Positions 33,582 through 42,793 are shown, counted from the first letter of the stretch. The stretch: DNA of 64,000 nucleotides from Streptomyces sp. NBC_01304 (GCF_035975855.1 NZ_CP109055.1:5704001-5768000), one strand, 5' to 3'. The notes: a model not told the origin generated them from the sequence alone. Numbers and translations are program-made.

Positions 33582-34517
33582 TCAGATCCGCCCGTCCTGA
33601 ACGCGCGCCAGCCAGTCCGAGGCCGCCAGGAACTCCTGGTCCTGCACACCGCGACGCAGCGGCGTCACATCGGCCTGCGTCGCACCCGCCCGCGGATAGG
33701 ACCCGAGGAAGCGCACCTTCGGTGACAGCCGCTTGAGCCCCATCAAGGCCTCGCCCACCCGCCGGTCGGCGATGTGCCCCTCGGCATCCACCGCGAAGCA
33801 GTAGTTGCCGATGCCCGCGCCGGTCGGGCGGGACTGGATGAGCACCAGGTTGACCCCGCGTACCGCGAACTCCTGCAGGAACTCCAGGAGCGCACCCGGG
33901 TGGTCGTCGCCGAGCCAGATGACCACGGAGGTCTTGTCCACGCCGGTCGGCGCCGCGGGCCGGGCCGGGCGGCCCACCAGGACGAAGCGGGTCTCGGCGT
34001 TCTCCGCGTCGTGGATCTCGGTGACCAGGGCCGTAAGGCCGTACGTCGCCGCCGCGAACTCCCCGGCGAAGGCGGCGTCGTAGCGCCCCTCCTGGACCAG
34101 GCGGGCACCGTCCGCGTTCGACGCGGCCGACTCCCACAGGGCCTCGGGCAGGTTCGCCGAGAGCCAGTTGCGGACCTGGGGCTGGGCGACCGGGTGGCCG
34201 GTGACCGTCTTGATGTCGGAGAGCTTGGTGCCGGGGCGTACGAGCAGCGCGAAGGCGATCGGAAGCAGCACCTCGCGGTAGATCATCAGCGGCTCGCCGG
34301 TGGCGAGTTCGTCGAGGGTCGCGGTGACGCCGCCCTCCACCGAGTTCTCGATCGGTACGAGCGCGGCCGCCGCTTCTCCGTTGCGTACGGCGTCGAGCGC
34401 CGCCGGCACGGACACCATCGGGACGAGTTCCCGGGTGGCCGCCTCCGGGAGCGTGCGCAGGGCGGCCTCGGTGAAGGTGCCCTCGGGGCCGAGATAGGTG
34501 TAACGCGTCGCCGACAT
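33582..34517 (-). CDS. pheA: Prephenate dehydratase
   Basis: 311 residues, monofunctional. The PDT domain (about 1-185) opens with YLGPEGTFTEAAL and contains the catalytic TRF motif in NAETRFVLVG. The ACT domain (about 195-280) has DHPGALLEFLQEFAVRGVNL and IQSRPTGAGIGNY, the GALL and SRP elements of phenylalanine feedback inhibition (the usual ESRP is QSRP here). The enzyme converts prephenate to phenylpyruvate. TAGGGT at 34524-34529 ends six nucleotides before the ATG, so the mRNA is probably leaderless. Confidence 0.97.
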   Translation of the reverse strand: MSATRYTYLGPEGTFTEAALRTLPEAATRELVPMVSVPAALDAVRNGEAAAALVPIENSVEGGVTATLDELATGEPLMIYREVLLPIAFALLVRPGTKLSDIKTVTGHPVAQPQVRNWLSANLPEALWESAASNADGARLVQEGRYDAAFAGEFAAATYGLTALVTEIHDAENAETRFVLVGRPARPAAPTGVDKTSVVIWLGDDHPGALLEFLQEFAVRGVNLVLIQSRPTGAGIGNYCFAVDAEGHIADRRVGEALMGLKRLSPKVRFLGSYPRAGATQADVTPLRRGVQDQEFLAASDWLARVQDGRI

Positions 34518-34574
34518 ACCGTCACCCTAATGGGCCGTACGTGATCGCGAAGCCCGAAGCAAACGCCCCCGGCC

Positions 34575-35855
34575 TCAGCTCTCCAGCAGCCGCTGCCCCA
34601 CGTACTGCCCGTCCCCCGGCCCGCCCGGCACCGCGAAAAGGCCGCTCGACTCGTGCCGGATGAACTTCGACAGGGCGTCGCCCCGGTCGAGCTTGCGCTG
34701 CACGGGGACGAAGCCGCGCAGCGGATCCGCCTGCCAGCAGACGAAGAGCAGCCCGGCGTCGGGGACCCCGTCCGACCCGATCCCGTCGTGGAAGGAGAAG
34801 GGCCGGCGCAGCATCGCGGCGCCGCCGTTCTGGTCCGGGCGCGAGATGCGGGCGTGGGCGTCCGAAGGGATGACGAGCTTGCCGTCGGGACCCGTCTTGT
34901 CCAGCTCCGGCTCGGTCGTCTCGGTGCCCCCGGTGAGCGGGGATCCGTCGGACTTCTTGCGGCCGATGACCTTCTCCTGGTCGGTGAGGGAGAGGCCGTC
35001 CCAGTCGTCGAGGAGCATGCGGATACGGCGTACGACCGCGTACGAACCGCCCGCCATCCACTTCGGATGATCGGCGTCCGGCACGTTGTCCGGCACGAAG
35101 ATCCGCTCGTTGAAGTCCTTCTCGGACTCCTTGGGGTTGTTGGTGCCGTCGACCTGGCCCATCAGATTGCGGGCGGTCATCGGCTGCTTCGTCGCGCCGG
35201 GGGAGCGGTTGAAGCCGTTCATCTGCCAGCGCACCCGGGCCGATTCACCCGCGTCCTTCTGCAGGGCGCGCAAGGCGTCGAAGGCGACGAGGGCGTCGTC
35301 CGCGCCGATCTGCAGCCAGAGATCGCCGTTGCTGCGCTTGGCATCGAGGTGGTCGGAGGAGAACGGCGGCAGCGGATCGAGGGCCGTGGGCCGCTGCTTC
35401 TCCAGGCCGGTACGGGCGAAGAAGCTGTGCCCGAAGCCGAAGGTGACGGTGAGCGAGGAGGGGCCCGCGTCCAGGGCGATCGCCGTGTCATGGGCGCTCA
35501 CCTGGCCCTCCATGAGCCGCCGGGCCGTCGCCGACCAGCGGCGCAGCAGGGCGGCGGCCTCCTTGCGGCCGGCCGACGGCGCGAGGTCGAAGGCGATCAG
35601 GTGGCCGCGGGCGTGCAGCGGCGTGGTGATGCCCGGCTGGTGCTTGCCGTGGAAGGCGACCTCGGTCGAGCCGAGGGAGGACAGGGCATCGCCGGAAGCT
35701 GCCGGCGAGGAGGCGGCGGCATGCCCGGCGACGCCGCCCACCGCGCCGAGCGCGAGGCCGGTGGCGCCCGCCGCGCCGACGGTGCCGAGCAGCCGGCGCC
35801 GCGTGATTTCCACAGAGTTGGAGTCCGGGGCGGAGTCGGGGCTGGAGTCGTTCAT
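34575..35855 (-). CDS. dtpA: Tat-exported Dyp-type heme peroxidase (DtpA)
   Basis: 426 residues. The Tat signal carries RRRLLGTVGAAGATGLALG, cleaved near HAAASSPA. The peroxidase domain has the GxxDG motif NLMGQVDGTNNP (distal Asp near 235), proximal His in DAHARISRP (near 332) and distal Arg in LRRPFSFHD. In S. lividans DtpA is encoded in the sco operon and is needed for maturation of the copper radical oxidase GlxA and for development. It is the last gene of this copper operon, starting eight nucleotides after the CopC-CopD stop. Confidence 0.95.
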   Translation of the reverse strand: MNDSSPDSAPDSNSVEITRRRLLGTVGAAGATGLALGAVGGVAGHAAASSPAASGDALSSLGSTEVAFHGKHQPGITTPLHARGHLIAFDLAPSAGRKEAAALLRRWSATARRLMEGQVSAHDTAIALDAGPSSLTVTFGFGHSFFARTGLEKQRPTALDPLPPFSSDHLDAKRSNGDLWLQIGADDALVAFDALRALQKDAGESARVRWQMNGFNRSPGATKQPMTARNLMGQVDGTNNPKESEKDFNERIFVPDNVPDADHPKWMAGGSYAVVRRIRMLLDDWDGLSLTDQEKVIGRKKSDGSPLTGGTETTEPELDKTGPDGKLVIPSDAHARISRPDQNGGAAMLRRPFSFHDGIGSDGVPDAGLLFVCWQADPLRGFVPVQRKLDRGDALSKFIRHESSGLFAVPGGPGDGQYVGQRLLES

Positions 35856-35863
35856 GGTCTGCG

Positions 35864-37918
35864 TCAGCCGATCTTCACGTTCTTGTCCACGGTCACTTGG
35901 TCGATGTCGGACGTGCGCACGGTCACCGAGATCTGCCACTCGCCGCCCATCGGGATCTGCACGCCGTTGGCGCTCCAGTGTCCGGTGGCGATGTGGTCGG
36001 GCGTGACCGGCAGCGGGCCGATGTCCTTGGCCTTCAGCGTGAAGGCGACCTTGAGCTCGGGCAGGTCGAAGCCCTTGCCGTTCGGGCGTTCGGCGAAGAC
36101 GTGCAGGGTGTTGCTGCCCGTACGTCCCGGATCGAGGTCGATGCGCACGGTGCCCTTGCCGTCCTGGCCGCCGGTGTCGAAGGGCAGTTGGAGGCTGAGC
36201 GGGCGGTTCGGCACGGCCGTGCCCTCGGACACGGTGGCGCCGGCTTCCTGCTGCTCGGCGCGGCCCGGTTCGGTCGAGGTCAGCACGGTGGTGACGGCGA
36301 GCAGGACGACTGCGACGGCCGCCTCGGTGAGCACCGAACGCCGCAGGCCGGAGCGCTCCGGGTCGGCGTCGCGAATGCGCTTCTTGCGGGCGTTGGCCAG
36401 TGCGGCTTCCTGGCGGGCGAGTTGGGCGGCCCGCCGGGGGTTCCCGTCCCCGTCCCCGTCCCCGTCCCCGTCCCCGTCGCCGTCCTCGGAATCGGACCCC
36501 TTCGAGCCCTTGGAGTCCTTCGACTCCTCCGAAGCCTCCGAAGCCTCCGAAGCCTTCGAGCCCTTTGACCTCTTCTCGGCCCCGGCCGGCACGGTCACCG
36601 GCGCCTTCGCCGACGCACGCTGCTCGACCACCTGGGCGGCAGCGGCCTCGGGCGCCAGTTCCTCGGTGAGCCGCCCGGTCCAGCGCCGCGAGATCCACGC
36701 GACCCCGACCAGGACGGCGACGAGCCCGATCTTCACGAGCAGCAGCTGCCCGTACGCCGTGCCGGTCAGTGCCGACCACGAGCCGACCTGCCGCCACGAC
36801 TGGTAGAGCCCGGTCGCCGCCAGCACCACCACCGACCAGAAGGCGACGCGGGAGAAGCGGCGTACGGCCGAACGCTCGATGGACGGCACCCGGTACAGCG
36901 CCACGAGCAGCGCCGTCAGACCGCCCAGCCAGGCCGCCACGGCCAGCAGATGCAGCACGTCGACCGGCATCGCGAGCTGCGGCTGGATCCCGGTCGAGGC
37001 GTGCTCGGCCAGCGCCCAGGTGGAGGCGATGCCCGCCGCGACGACCGCGCCGCCGATCGCCAGACCGAAGGTGAGGTCCTTCTTCTCCTTGGGGTCCTCG
37101 CGCTTCGCGTACGCCCCGAAGAGCACCGCGATGAACAGCGCGGCGGCCGCGAGAAGCAGCAGTCGCGAGACGAGGGCCGCTCCGGTCTTCGTGGCGAGTA
37201 CGTCCCCGAGTTGGCCCATGTCGAAGACATCGCCCAGCTTCCCGGAGTCCGTGTACGGGCCGCGAAGCAGCAGCATCGCGAGGGTCGCCCCGGTCAGCAC
37301 GAGCCAGCCGCGGACCACGAGCCGCTGCACGGGGCGGGCGTCCGCGCCGCGCGGCCAGCAGCCGAGGACGAAGGCCGCGCCGCCGACCACCAGGATGAAA
37401 CCGGCGTACGAGAGGTAGCGCGCGGTGCCGTACAGGGCGCCGACGACTCCGCCGCCCGCCTCCTGGTCCGGCAGCGTCACGCTGGTCTTGGACGGGGCCC
37501 CGATGGAGAAGCTGAAGGCGCCCGAGATCGGGTGGCTGTCCGCCGAGACGGCCTTCCAGGCCACGGTGAACGTGCCGTTCGGGAGGCCCTTGTGGAGGGT
37601 GATCCCGTACTTGATGGTGTTGCCGCTGCACAGGTCCTGCAGCTCACCGGTGTCGGCCCGCTTGCCCTTGGGGTCGAGGACGCGGACCGAGTCGGCGCTG
37701 CCCATCGCGACCTTCTCGGAGAACTGCAGGGTGACCACGTCGGGAGCCTGCTTGACCACCGCTCCCTGGCCCGGACTGGTCCCGGTCAGCGCGGCGTGCG
37801 CGGACGCGGGAGTCGCGCCCATGAGGAGCGCGCCCAGGGCGGCCGCCGCGACGAGGAGCAGCGCGAGCAGTCTGCGGACCGGTGCCGGATGTCCGGGGTG
37901 AGGAGCGGTGGTCAACAT
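35864..37918 (-). CDS. CopC-CopD copper-resistance/uptake fusion protein (YcnJ-like)
   Basis: 684 residues: signal peptide (1-42, ending ASAHAAL), CopC beta-barrel (about 42-140, with the N-terminal His typical of the Cu(II) site), and CopD with about eight membrane helices (about 155-450). A low-complexity charged region follows with seven GD repeats near 484-500, then one more membrane helix and a C-terminal beta domain (about 565-684). The architecture matches B. subtilis YcnJ, a copper importer. The ATG at 37918 is preferred over an adjacent TTG. It sits between the PCuAC chaperone and dtpA. Confidence 0.93.
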   Translation of the reverse strand: MLTTAPHPGHPAPVRRLLALLLVAAAALGALLMGATPASAHAALTGTSPGQGAVVKQAPDVVTLQFSEKVAMGSADSVRVLDPKGKRADTGELQDLCSGNTIKYGITLHKGLPNGTFTVAWKAVSADSHPISGAFSFSIGAPSKTSVTLPDQEAGGGVVGALYGTARYLSYAGFILVVGGAAFVLGCWPRGADARPVQRLVVRGWLVLTGATLAMLLLRGPYTDSGKLGDVFDMGQLGDVLATKTGAALVSRLLLLAAAALFIAVLFGAYAKREDPKEKKDLTFGLAIGGAVVAAGIASTWALAEHASTGIQPQLAMPVDVLHLLAVAAWLGGLTALLVALYRVPSIERSAVRRFSRVAFWSVVVLAATGLYQSWRQVGSWSALTGTAYGQLLLVKIGLVAVLVGVAWISRRWTGRLTEELAPEAAAAQVVEQRASAKAPVTVPAGAEKRSKGSKASEASEASEESKDSKGSKGSDSEDGDGDGDGDGDGDGNPRRAAQLARQEAALANARKKRIRDADPERSGLRRSVLTEAAVAVVLLAVTTVLTSTEPGRAEQQEAGATVSEGTAVPNRPLSLQLPFDTGGQDGKGTVRIDLDPGRTGSNTLHVFAERPNGKGFDLPELKVAFTLKAKDIGPLPVTPDHIATGHWSANGVQIPMGGEWQISVTVRTSDIDQVTVDKNVKIG

Positions 37919-37932
37919 CAACTCTCAGTCCC

Positions 37933-38439
37933 TCAGTGGCTCTTCGGGTTGTGGGTCGCGTCCATGACCTCGAGTTCGGCCTTGATCGGGGCGGACTTGG
38001 CGAAGTGGAGTTCCACCGTCACCTTGTCGCCCTTCTTCGGCTTCTTCTTCACGTCGAGGAACATGATGTGGTTGCCGCCGCGCTGGAGCTTGAGCTCGCC
38101 GTTGGCCGGGATGTCGAAGGACTCGACCTTCTTCATCTTCTGGTCGACGGTCTCGTGGATCTCCGACTTGCCGGCGAAGTCGGCGGTGACGGAGGTGAGC
38201 TTGTCGGCCGCGCCCTTGTTGGTGATGGTGAGGAAGCCGCCGGCCATGTCGGGCATGGTGGGCTCCGGCATGAAGCCGCCGGAGACGCTCAACTGGGGCT
38301 TGGTGGCGGCCTGGTCGGACGCCTTGGGCGTCTCCTTCGACTTGGTGCCGGTGGCGTCGTCGGAGGAGCTGGAGCAGCCCGCCAGCGCCAGGGACCCGGT
38401 CAGGGCTATGGCGGCGACGAGGGTGGTGCGGCGGTTCAC
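37933..38439 (-). CDS. Periplasmic-type copper chaperone PCu(A)C (lipoprotein)
   Basis: 168 residues with lipobox LAGC after a short hydrophobic signal. The PCuAC domain carries the Cu(I) ligand pattern: His/Met in EIHETVDQKM and GNHIMFLD. In S. lividans the equivalent ECuC binds copper and works with Sco to supply copper to cytochrome c oxidase. The GTG start at 38439 overlaps the sco stop (GTGA). Confidence 0.93.
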   Translation of the reverse strand: MNRRTTLVAAIALTGSLALAGCSSSSDDATGTKSKETPKASDQAATKPQLSVSGGFMPEPTMPDMAGGFLTITNKGAADKLTSVTADFAGKSEIHETVDQKMKKVESFDIPANGELKLQRGGNHIMFLDVKKKPKKGDKVTVELHFAKSAPIKAELEVMDATHNPKSH

Positions 38440-39089
38440 GGGGTTTCTCCCTTGATGATCTTCGGCAGGTCCTTGGCGTAGTCGTCGGCGGTGGTCTCTT
38501 CGCCGTTGTAGAAGACGTAGCCTTCGTCGGTCTTCGGTGAGAACGCGAAGACCTGCTTGCCGTGCATGGAGGTGACGGAGCCGTCCTTCTCCTTCACGGG
38601 CGCCTCGATGCTGATGCCGAGCTTGAGGGCGCTGGCCTTGATGGTGGCGAACTCGCCGGTCAGGCCGATGAAGGACGGGTCCTGCGCCTTGAGCCACTTG
38701 CCGAGCTCGGCGGGGGTGTCCCGCTCGGGGTCGGTGGTGACGAAGACGACCTGCAGCTTGTCCTGGTCCGCCTTGGACAGCTTCTTCTTGGCGAGCGCGA
38801 TGTTGCTCATCGTCAGCGGGCAGACGTCCGGGCAGTGTGTGTAGCCGAAGTAGATCAGCGTCGGCTTGCCCTTGGTCTGCTCCAGCAGGTCGAACTTCTT
38901 GCCGTGCGTGTCCGTCAGGATCATGTCCGGCTTCGCGAACGGCCGGTCGAGCACCGTCGCCGCCTTGTCCTGGGACTGGGCCGAGACGTCCGCGAGGGGC
39001 TTCTTGGCATCGTCACCGGAGCCGCAGGCGGACAGGGAAAGGGTCGCCGCGGCCAGCAGAGCGGCGGCGTACAGGGTCTTCTTGCGCAT
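38436..39089 (-). CDS. sco: SCO1/SenC-family copper metallochaperone
   Basis: 217 residues with lipobox LSAC. The thioredoxin-like domain has the CxxxC copper motif in YFGYTHCPDVCPLT (near 84-88) and the distal His ligand in SMHGKQVFAF (near 173). Sco proteins load the CuA site of cytochrome c oxidase. In S. lividans Sco is needed for oxidase activity and for development under low copper. It lies between the YcnI-like gene and the PCuAC gene. Confidence 0.95.
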   Translation of the reverse strand: MRKKTLYAAALLAAATLSLSACGSGDDAKKPLADVSAQSQDKAATVLDRPFAKPDMILTDTHGKKFDLLEQTKGKPTLIYFGYTHCPDVCPLTMSNIALAKKKLSKADQDKLQVVFVTTDPERDTPAELGKWLKAQDPSFIGLTGEFATIKASALKLGISIEAPVKEKDGSVTSMHGKQVFAFSPKTDEGYVFYNGEETTADDYAKDLPKIIKGETP

Positions 39090-39130
39090 GTGAAATGTTC
39101 CCAGATATGGGGTGATGGGTGGCCGTCGGG

Positions 39131-39895
39131 TCAGCTCTGGGCGCCGCGCTTGCGGCCGGCCAGGACGCCGAAGGCCACACCGGCGATGCCGACGAGGATG
39201 CCCGCGATGCCGAGCGCACGGGCGGTGCCGTCGCTGGTGTCGGCGGCCTTCTCCGTCTTCTCGGAGTCGTGGCCCTCACCGGACTTGGCGTCCTCGTCCT
39301 TGTCGGAGGCGCCGTGCGTGTGGCTGCCCTCGGTGGGCTCGGTGAGCTTCAGGACGGGCGCGGGCTTCTCGGGCTCCTCGCCGCCCTCCTTGGGGGCCTC
39401 GATCCAGCGGACGACCTCCTTGTCGGAGTACGTCTGCAGGGCCTTGAAGACCATCTGGTCGGCGTCCTCGGGCAGCTGGCCGAGGGAGACCGGGAACTGC
39501 TGGAAGGTGCCCGACTCGATGCCCTTGCCGTCGGCGGTCCAGGTGACCTTGGAGACGGCCTCGTCGATCTTCTCGCCGTGCATCTCGATCGGCTTGTCCA
39601 GCTTGGACTTGGTGACCTTCACGTCCCAGCCCGGCACCGGCTGCGGCATCACGGAGGCGAGCGGGTGGTCGGTCGGGAAGTTGACCTCGAGCTTGGTGGT
39701 CGAGGCGTCGTCCTTCTCGTTCGGCACCTTGAAGTTGACCGTGGCGTACGAGCCCTTGGCGGCCTCACCCTGCGGCTGGACGCTGACGTGCGCGAAGGCC
39801 GGTCCGGACAGGAGCAGCACGGAGGACGCGGCGACGACGCCGGCGGCGGCGAGACGGACCTTGGTGCGCGAGGTCTTGGTACGCGAAACAGACAT
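39131..39895 (-). CDS. YcnI-family copper-binding membrane-anchored protein (DUF1775)
   Basis: 254 residues: signal peptide ending in AFAHVSV, whose mature N-terminal His is the expected copper ligand of YcnI. A beta-sandwich DUF1775 domain (about 40-175) follows, then an acidic, His-containing linker (EGSHTHG, GEGHDSEK) and a C-terminal membrane helix with a basic tail. B. subtilis YcnI binds Cu(II) through the N-terminal His brace. The start is ATG 39895, giving a standard signal peptide, rather than the upstream alternative. Confidence 0.92.
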   Translation of the reverse strand: MSVSRTKTSRTKVRLAAAGVVAASSVLLLSGPAFAHVSVQPQGEAAKGSYATVNFKVPNEKDDASTTKLEVNFPTDHPLASVMPQPVPGWDVKVTKSKLDKPIEMHGEKIDEAVSKVTWTADGKGIESGTFQQFPVSLGQLPEDADQMVFKALQTYSDKEVVRWIEAPKEGGEEPEKPAPVLKLTEPTEGSHTHGASDKDEDAKSGEGHDSEKTEKAADTSDGTARALGIAGILVGIAGVAFGVLAGRKRGAQS

Positions 39896-40025
39896 GGCAG
39901 AACACTCCACTCTCAGCAGTGGGACACGGTGATGTACGGATGGACGTGCACAGGGACGTGCACGCGGATGCCGGCCCGCACGGCCACCGCGTCTCCGTAC
40001 TGCGTGGGGAGTGAGGCGCGCCGCG

Positions 40026-40880
40026 TCAGGCGATGAGTGCGTACGCGGACGGGGGTGGCCCGCGCCGGATCACCGTGTCCTTGAGGACGGTGGTACGCGG
40101 CTTCGACGGTGCGCCCTGGGCGGCGCCCGGCGTGCAGAGGGCGGGCTCGGGCACCGACGGGAGCCCGGCGCGCAAGGCACGCACCAGAGACAGGGCAGCG
40201 CGCAGGGAACGTACGAGCGCCCCCTCGGTGACTCCGTACGCCCACAGCTCGGTCAGCCGCAGCAGCGCCAGATCGCCCCGCCGCAGCAGCCACCCCGCGG
40301 CGAGTGCCGCGAGCAGGTGTCCGAGCAGCATGGGCAGGCCCGGCAGCAGCGCCATGTTCTGGCCGGCGACATGGGCACCGGCCATGTCGCCGGACTGGCC
40401 GGTGCCCATGTCCGCCATGTCCGCCATGCCTGCCATGCCCGCGTGCTGGTGCATCGCGTGCGCGCCGCCGCCCGATTCCAGGCCGGCGTCCACCAGGGTC
40501 CGCCGCGCCTGGTCCACGGTGACCGGACCGGCCCCGCACAGCAGGCGCGCGGCCCGCTCGATCAGGGAGAGGTCCGCCGCGGAGCCCCCGGCGGCGGCGC
40601 CGCCGTGCTGGCCGAGGCCGAAGAGGACGTGCAGCGCGAGCTGGCCGATCGCCAGGCCCCCGGCGATCCCGGGCATCGACCGGGCCCGCCCGGCGAGCGG
40701 CGCGGCGACGGCGAGGACGACGACGAATCCGGCGCCGAGCGTCCACAGCGGGACGGCCATGCAGGAGGCGAGGGCATGGCCCCCCGCGGACAGCACGACG
40801 CAGACCGCGGCGAACACCGCGGCCCGCAGCAGCCGGAGATCTCCTCCGGCGCGCCTGTCTCGCATGTGGGGGGCAGCCAT
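40026..40880 (-). CDS. Met/His-rich integral membrane protein of the copper operon
   Basis: 284 residues with about six hydrophobic helices and an extracytoplasmic loop rich in His and Met (HAMHQHAGMAGMADMADMG, near 145-165), a likely copper-binding segment. The N-terminal pair CMAVPLW and the operon position strengthen the link. No named family is recognised. It is the first gene of the copper operon, 130 nt before the YcnI-like gene. A role in copper uptake or sensing is inference. Confidence 0.8.
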   Translation of the reverse strand: MAAPHMRDRRAGGDLRLLRAAVFAAVCVVLSAGGHALASCMAVPLWTLGAGFVVVLAVAAPLAGRARSMPGIAGGLAIGQLALHVLFGLGQHGGAAAGGSAADLSLIERAARLLCGAGPVTVDQARRTLVDAGLESGGGAHAMHQHAGMAGMADMADMGTGQSGDMAGAHVAGQNMALLPGLPMLLGHLLAALAAGWLLRRGDLALLRLTELWAYGVTEGALVRSLRAALSLVRALRAGLPSVPEPALCTPGAAQGAPSKPRTTVLKDTVIRRGPPPSAYALIA

Positions 40881-41160
40881 GACCGGGTCATCATCGCACT
40901 GGCCTTACCCCGCCCATACGGCAGGTCCACAAGGTCCAGAAGGTCGCGTTGATGGCGGCTTGGCAGCGGCTTGCCGGCGACGTGGTGGCGGATGCAGCGG
41001 ACATTTCGGTGGGGACGGCCGAGCCCTCTACCTCTCCTGACCCGCTCCGCGCGTCCGCCGTATGGGCGGCATCACGTCAACTGTGCGCTTACGCAAGGCC
41101 CATCGCGGCAATACGTAGGGGTATGTCGAGCCGCATGCAGCAGAGCCGGGGGGCTGGAGC

Positions 41161-41628
41161 ATGAGCATCTGGTGGTCTCTCCACTTGCGGCGCGAGGCTG
41201 CGAGCGTGCCGCTCGCCCGCCGGCTGCTGCTCGGCACGATGGAGACCGCGGGCGTCGACCCGGACATTTCCTTCGACCTCTCCCTCGCCCTCACCGAGGC
41301 CTGCGCCAACGCCGTGGAGCACGGCGGCGGCCCGCAGCAGGGCGGACCGTCCGGCGCGTACCGGGTCACCGCCTTCCTGGAGGGTGAGCGGTGCCGCATC
41401 GAGGTGTCCGATTCCGGTCCCGGCTTCCCGCCCGGCGGCCGCGAGCGGCAGCCCGCACGGCCGGTGGCTCAGGACGAGGCGGAGCACGGGCGGGGCCTCG
41501 GCCTGATCCGTGATCTGGCCGACCACGCGTCGTTCGGCAATCGGGCCGGGGCGGCGGGCGGTGGAGCGGTGGTCAGCTTCGACAAGATCCTCAAGTGGCG
41601 GGTGGACGCGCCGTTGGTGAGCGCCTGA
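41161..41628 (+). CDS. Anti-sigma-factor-type ATP-binding protein (HATPase, RsbW-like)
   Basis: 155 residues forming one GHKL/HATPase_c domain: N-box LALTEACANAVEHGG, G1-box VSDSGPGFPPGG, G2 motif HGRGLGLIRDLAD. This is the stand-alone serine-kinase anti-sigma form abundant in Streptomyces. No sigma factor or anti-anti-sigma gene is adjacent. The ATG follows GGAG closely. Confidence 0.9.
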   Translation: MSIWWSLHLRREAASVPLARRLLLGTMETAGVDPDISFDLSLALTEACANAVEHGGGPQQGGPSGAYRVTAFLEGERCRIEVSDSGPGFPPGGRERQPARPVAQDEAEHGRGLGLIRDLADHASFGNRAGAAGGGAVVSFDKILKWRVDAPLVSA

Positions 41629-41670
41629 GCTCTTTGCGAGCGGACGACCCGAGCTCCTGGCGAGCGGGCG

Positions 41671-42672
41671 TCACGCCCAGTCGTCGAGGAGATCGCGTAT
41701 GTGGTCGTCGAGGGGCTCGTCGATGTCGTCGAACTCCCAGTAGAGGGTGTTCAGGATGCCCAGCGGGTACGCCCGGTTGCCCTCCCGAAGCCCGGGCTGG
41801 CCGAGCAGCGGAGTGTTGAAGACGCCGAATTCGCCCGGGCCGAACAGGACCGCGTCCTCGGCCTTCGTATAGGGCGTCCCCGGCTGGTACTGCCACACCA
41901 CACCGTCCCGGTGACGGCGCACGGTCTCCCCGATGTACCAGACGGCACCCTGGACGAACGGGCTGCCCTTGGCCGCGTCGACCGACTCGTCGTCGGCGAA
42001 TCTGCCGCGGACGACGTCCTCCAGCAGATCGAGGGTGTCGGGGCCGAAGTCCCACTGCTTCGGGGCGCCCGCCTCTTCGGCCCAGGCGGGGAAGGCCCGT
42101 GCCCGTTCGTCGAGCCACCGCAGCAGGTCCGGATGGTCCGTCCCGGACCTGCGTTCGGCCTCGGCCGGGTGGAGCACCGTGGCCGGCTCCCAGTCCGGAT
42201 CCTGCTCCTTCAAGTCCGCGACGGCTCGGCGCAGCCGCTCTGCCTCCCAGGCGAAAGCGCCCCCGGTGCGATGGGCCCGGGCGTAAGTGATGAGCAGCAG
42301 TGGGGCAGTGGGCTTGAGGCCGAGCGCGGGGTCGGGGCAGATCACCGGATGCCCCGGACGTCCCCGGGCGGAGCCGCGCACCTCGCGCCGGTTCCATCCC
42401 CACTGACCGCCGGCGATGCTCAGCAGCACCTCGCCGAGGTAGGCCATGGCGCACCGGGTCGGGCGGAAGTCCATCGAGACCGTGTCGCTCGCCGACGGGA
42501 ACTCGTCCAGCATGTGAGCCTCGAGCGCGTCCAGCGTGGCCACGCCGAAGTCGAACGGGAAGTCCTCGTCCAGTACTTCGGCGCGCATCTCCCGCAGCAC
42601 TTCGGGCATGTCGAAGATCCAGTTGCGGAGCTCGTACTCGGCTTCCGGCGTATCGGCTATCGCTCGGCTCAT
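41671..42672 (-). CDS. Hypothetical protein with an internal duplication
   Basis: 333 residues, acidic, no signal peptide or membrane segment. Two regions look alike: about 35-110 (FDFGVATLDALEAHML, MAYLGEVLLSIAGGQWGW) and about 210-285 (WDFGPDTLDLLEDVVRG, VWYIGETVRRHRDGVVWQYQPG). Each shows an [FW]DFG..TLD.LE helix, then a short spacer, then YxGE....G..W. This suggests an ancient tandem domain duplication. I do not recognise the family. TACGGT at 42679-42684 ends six nucleotides before the ATG, so it is probably leaderless and independent of pepP. Confidence 0.8.
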   Translation of the reverse strand: MSRAIADTPEAEYELRNWIFDMPEVLREMRAEVLDEDFPFDFGVATLDALEAHMLDEFPSASDTVSMDFRPTRCAMAYLGEVLLSIAGGQWGWNRREVRGSARGRPGHPVICPDPALGLKPTAPLLLITYARAHRTGGAFAWEAERLRRAVADLKEQDPDWEPATVLHPAEAERRSGTDHPDLLRWLDERARAFPAWAEEAGAPKQWDFGPDTLDLLEDVVRGRFADDESVDAAKGSPFVQGAVWYIGETVRRHRDGVVWQYQPGTPYTKAEDAVLFGPGEFGVFNTPLLGQPGLREGNRAYPLGILNTLYWEFDDIDEPLDDHIRDLLDDWA

Positions 42673-42735
42673 GCGGACACCGTAGGCAACCGCACTGACA
42701 ACGCCCGCTGGGGTACGGGGAGTTGGGCAGATGAC

Positions 42736-42774
42736 GAAGGCCGGGCCCTCCCCAGTGGGAGAAGCCCGGCCTTC
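42736..42774. terminator. Strong hairpin downstream of pepP
   Basis: GAAGGCCGGGC (42736-42746) and GCCCGGCCTTC (42764-42774) form an 11-bp perfect stem, extended by CTCCC/GGGAG inside. It lies just beyond the pepP stop and separates it from the next minus-strand gene. Confidence 0.88.
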
Positions 42775-42793
42775 GGCAACGTACGAGCGGCGG

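Noticed and set aside
36425..36490. Short direct repeats resembling a CRISPR or regulatory array
   Set aside because: They are a coding hexamer repeat inside the CopC-CopD frame, with no spacers.
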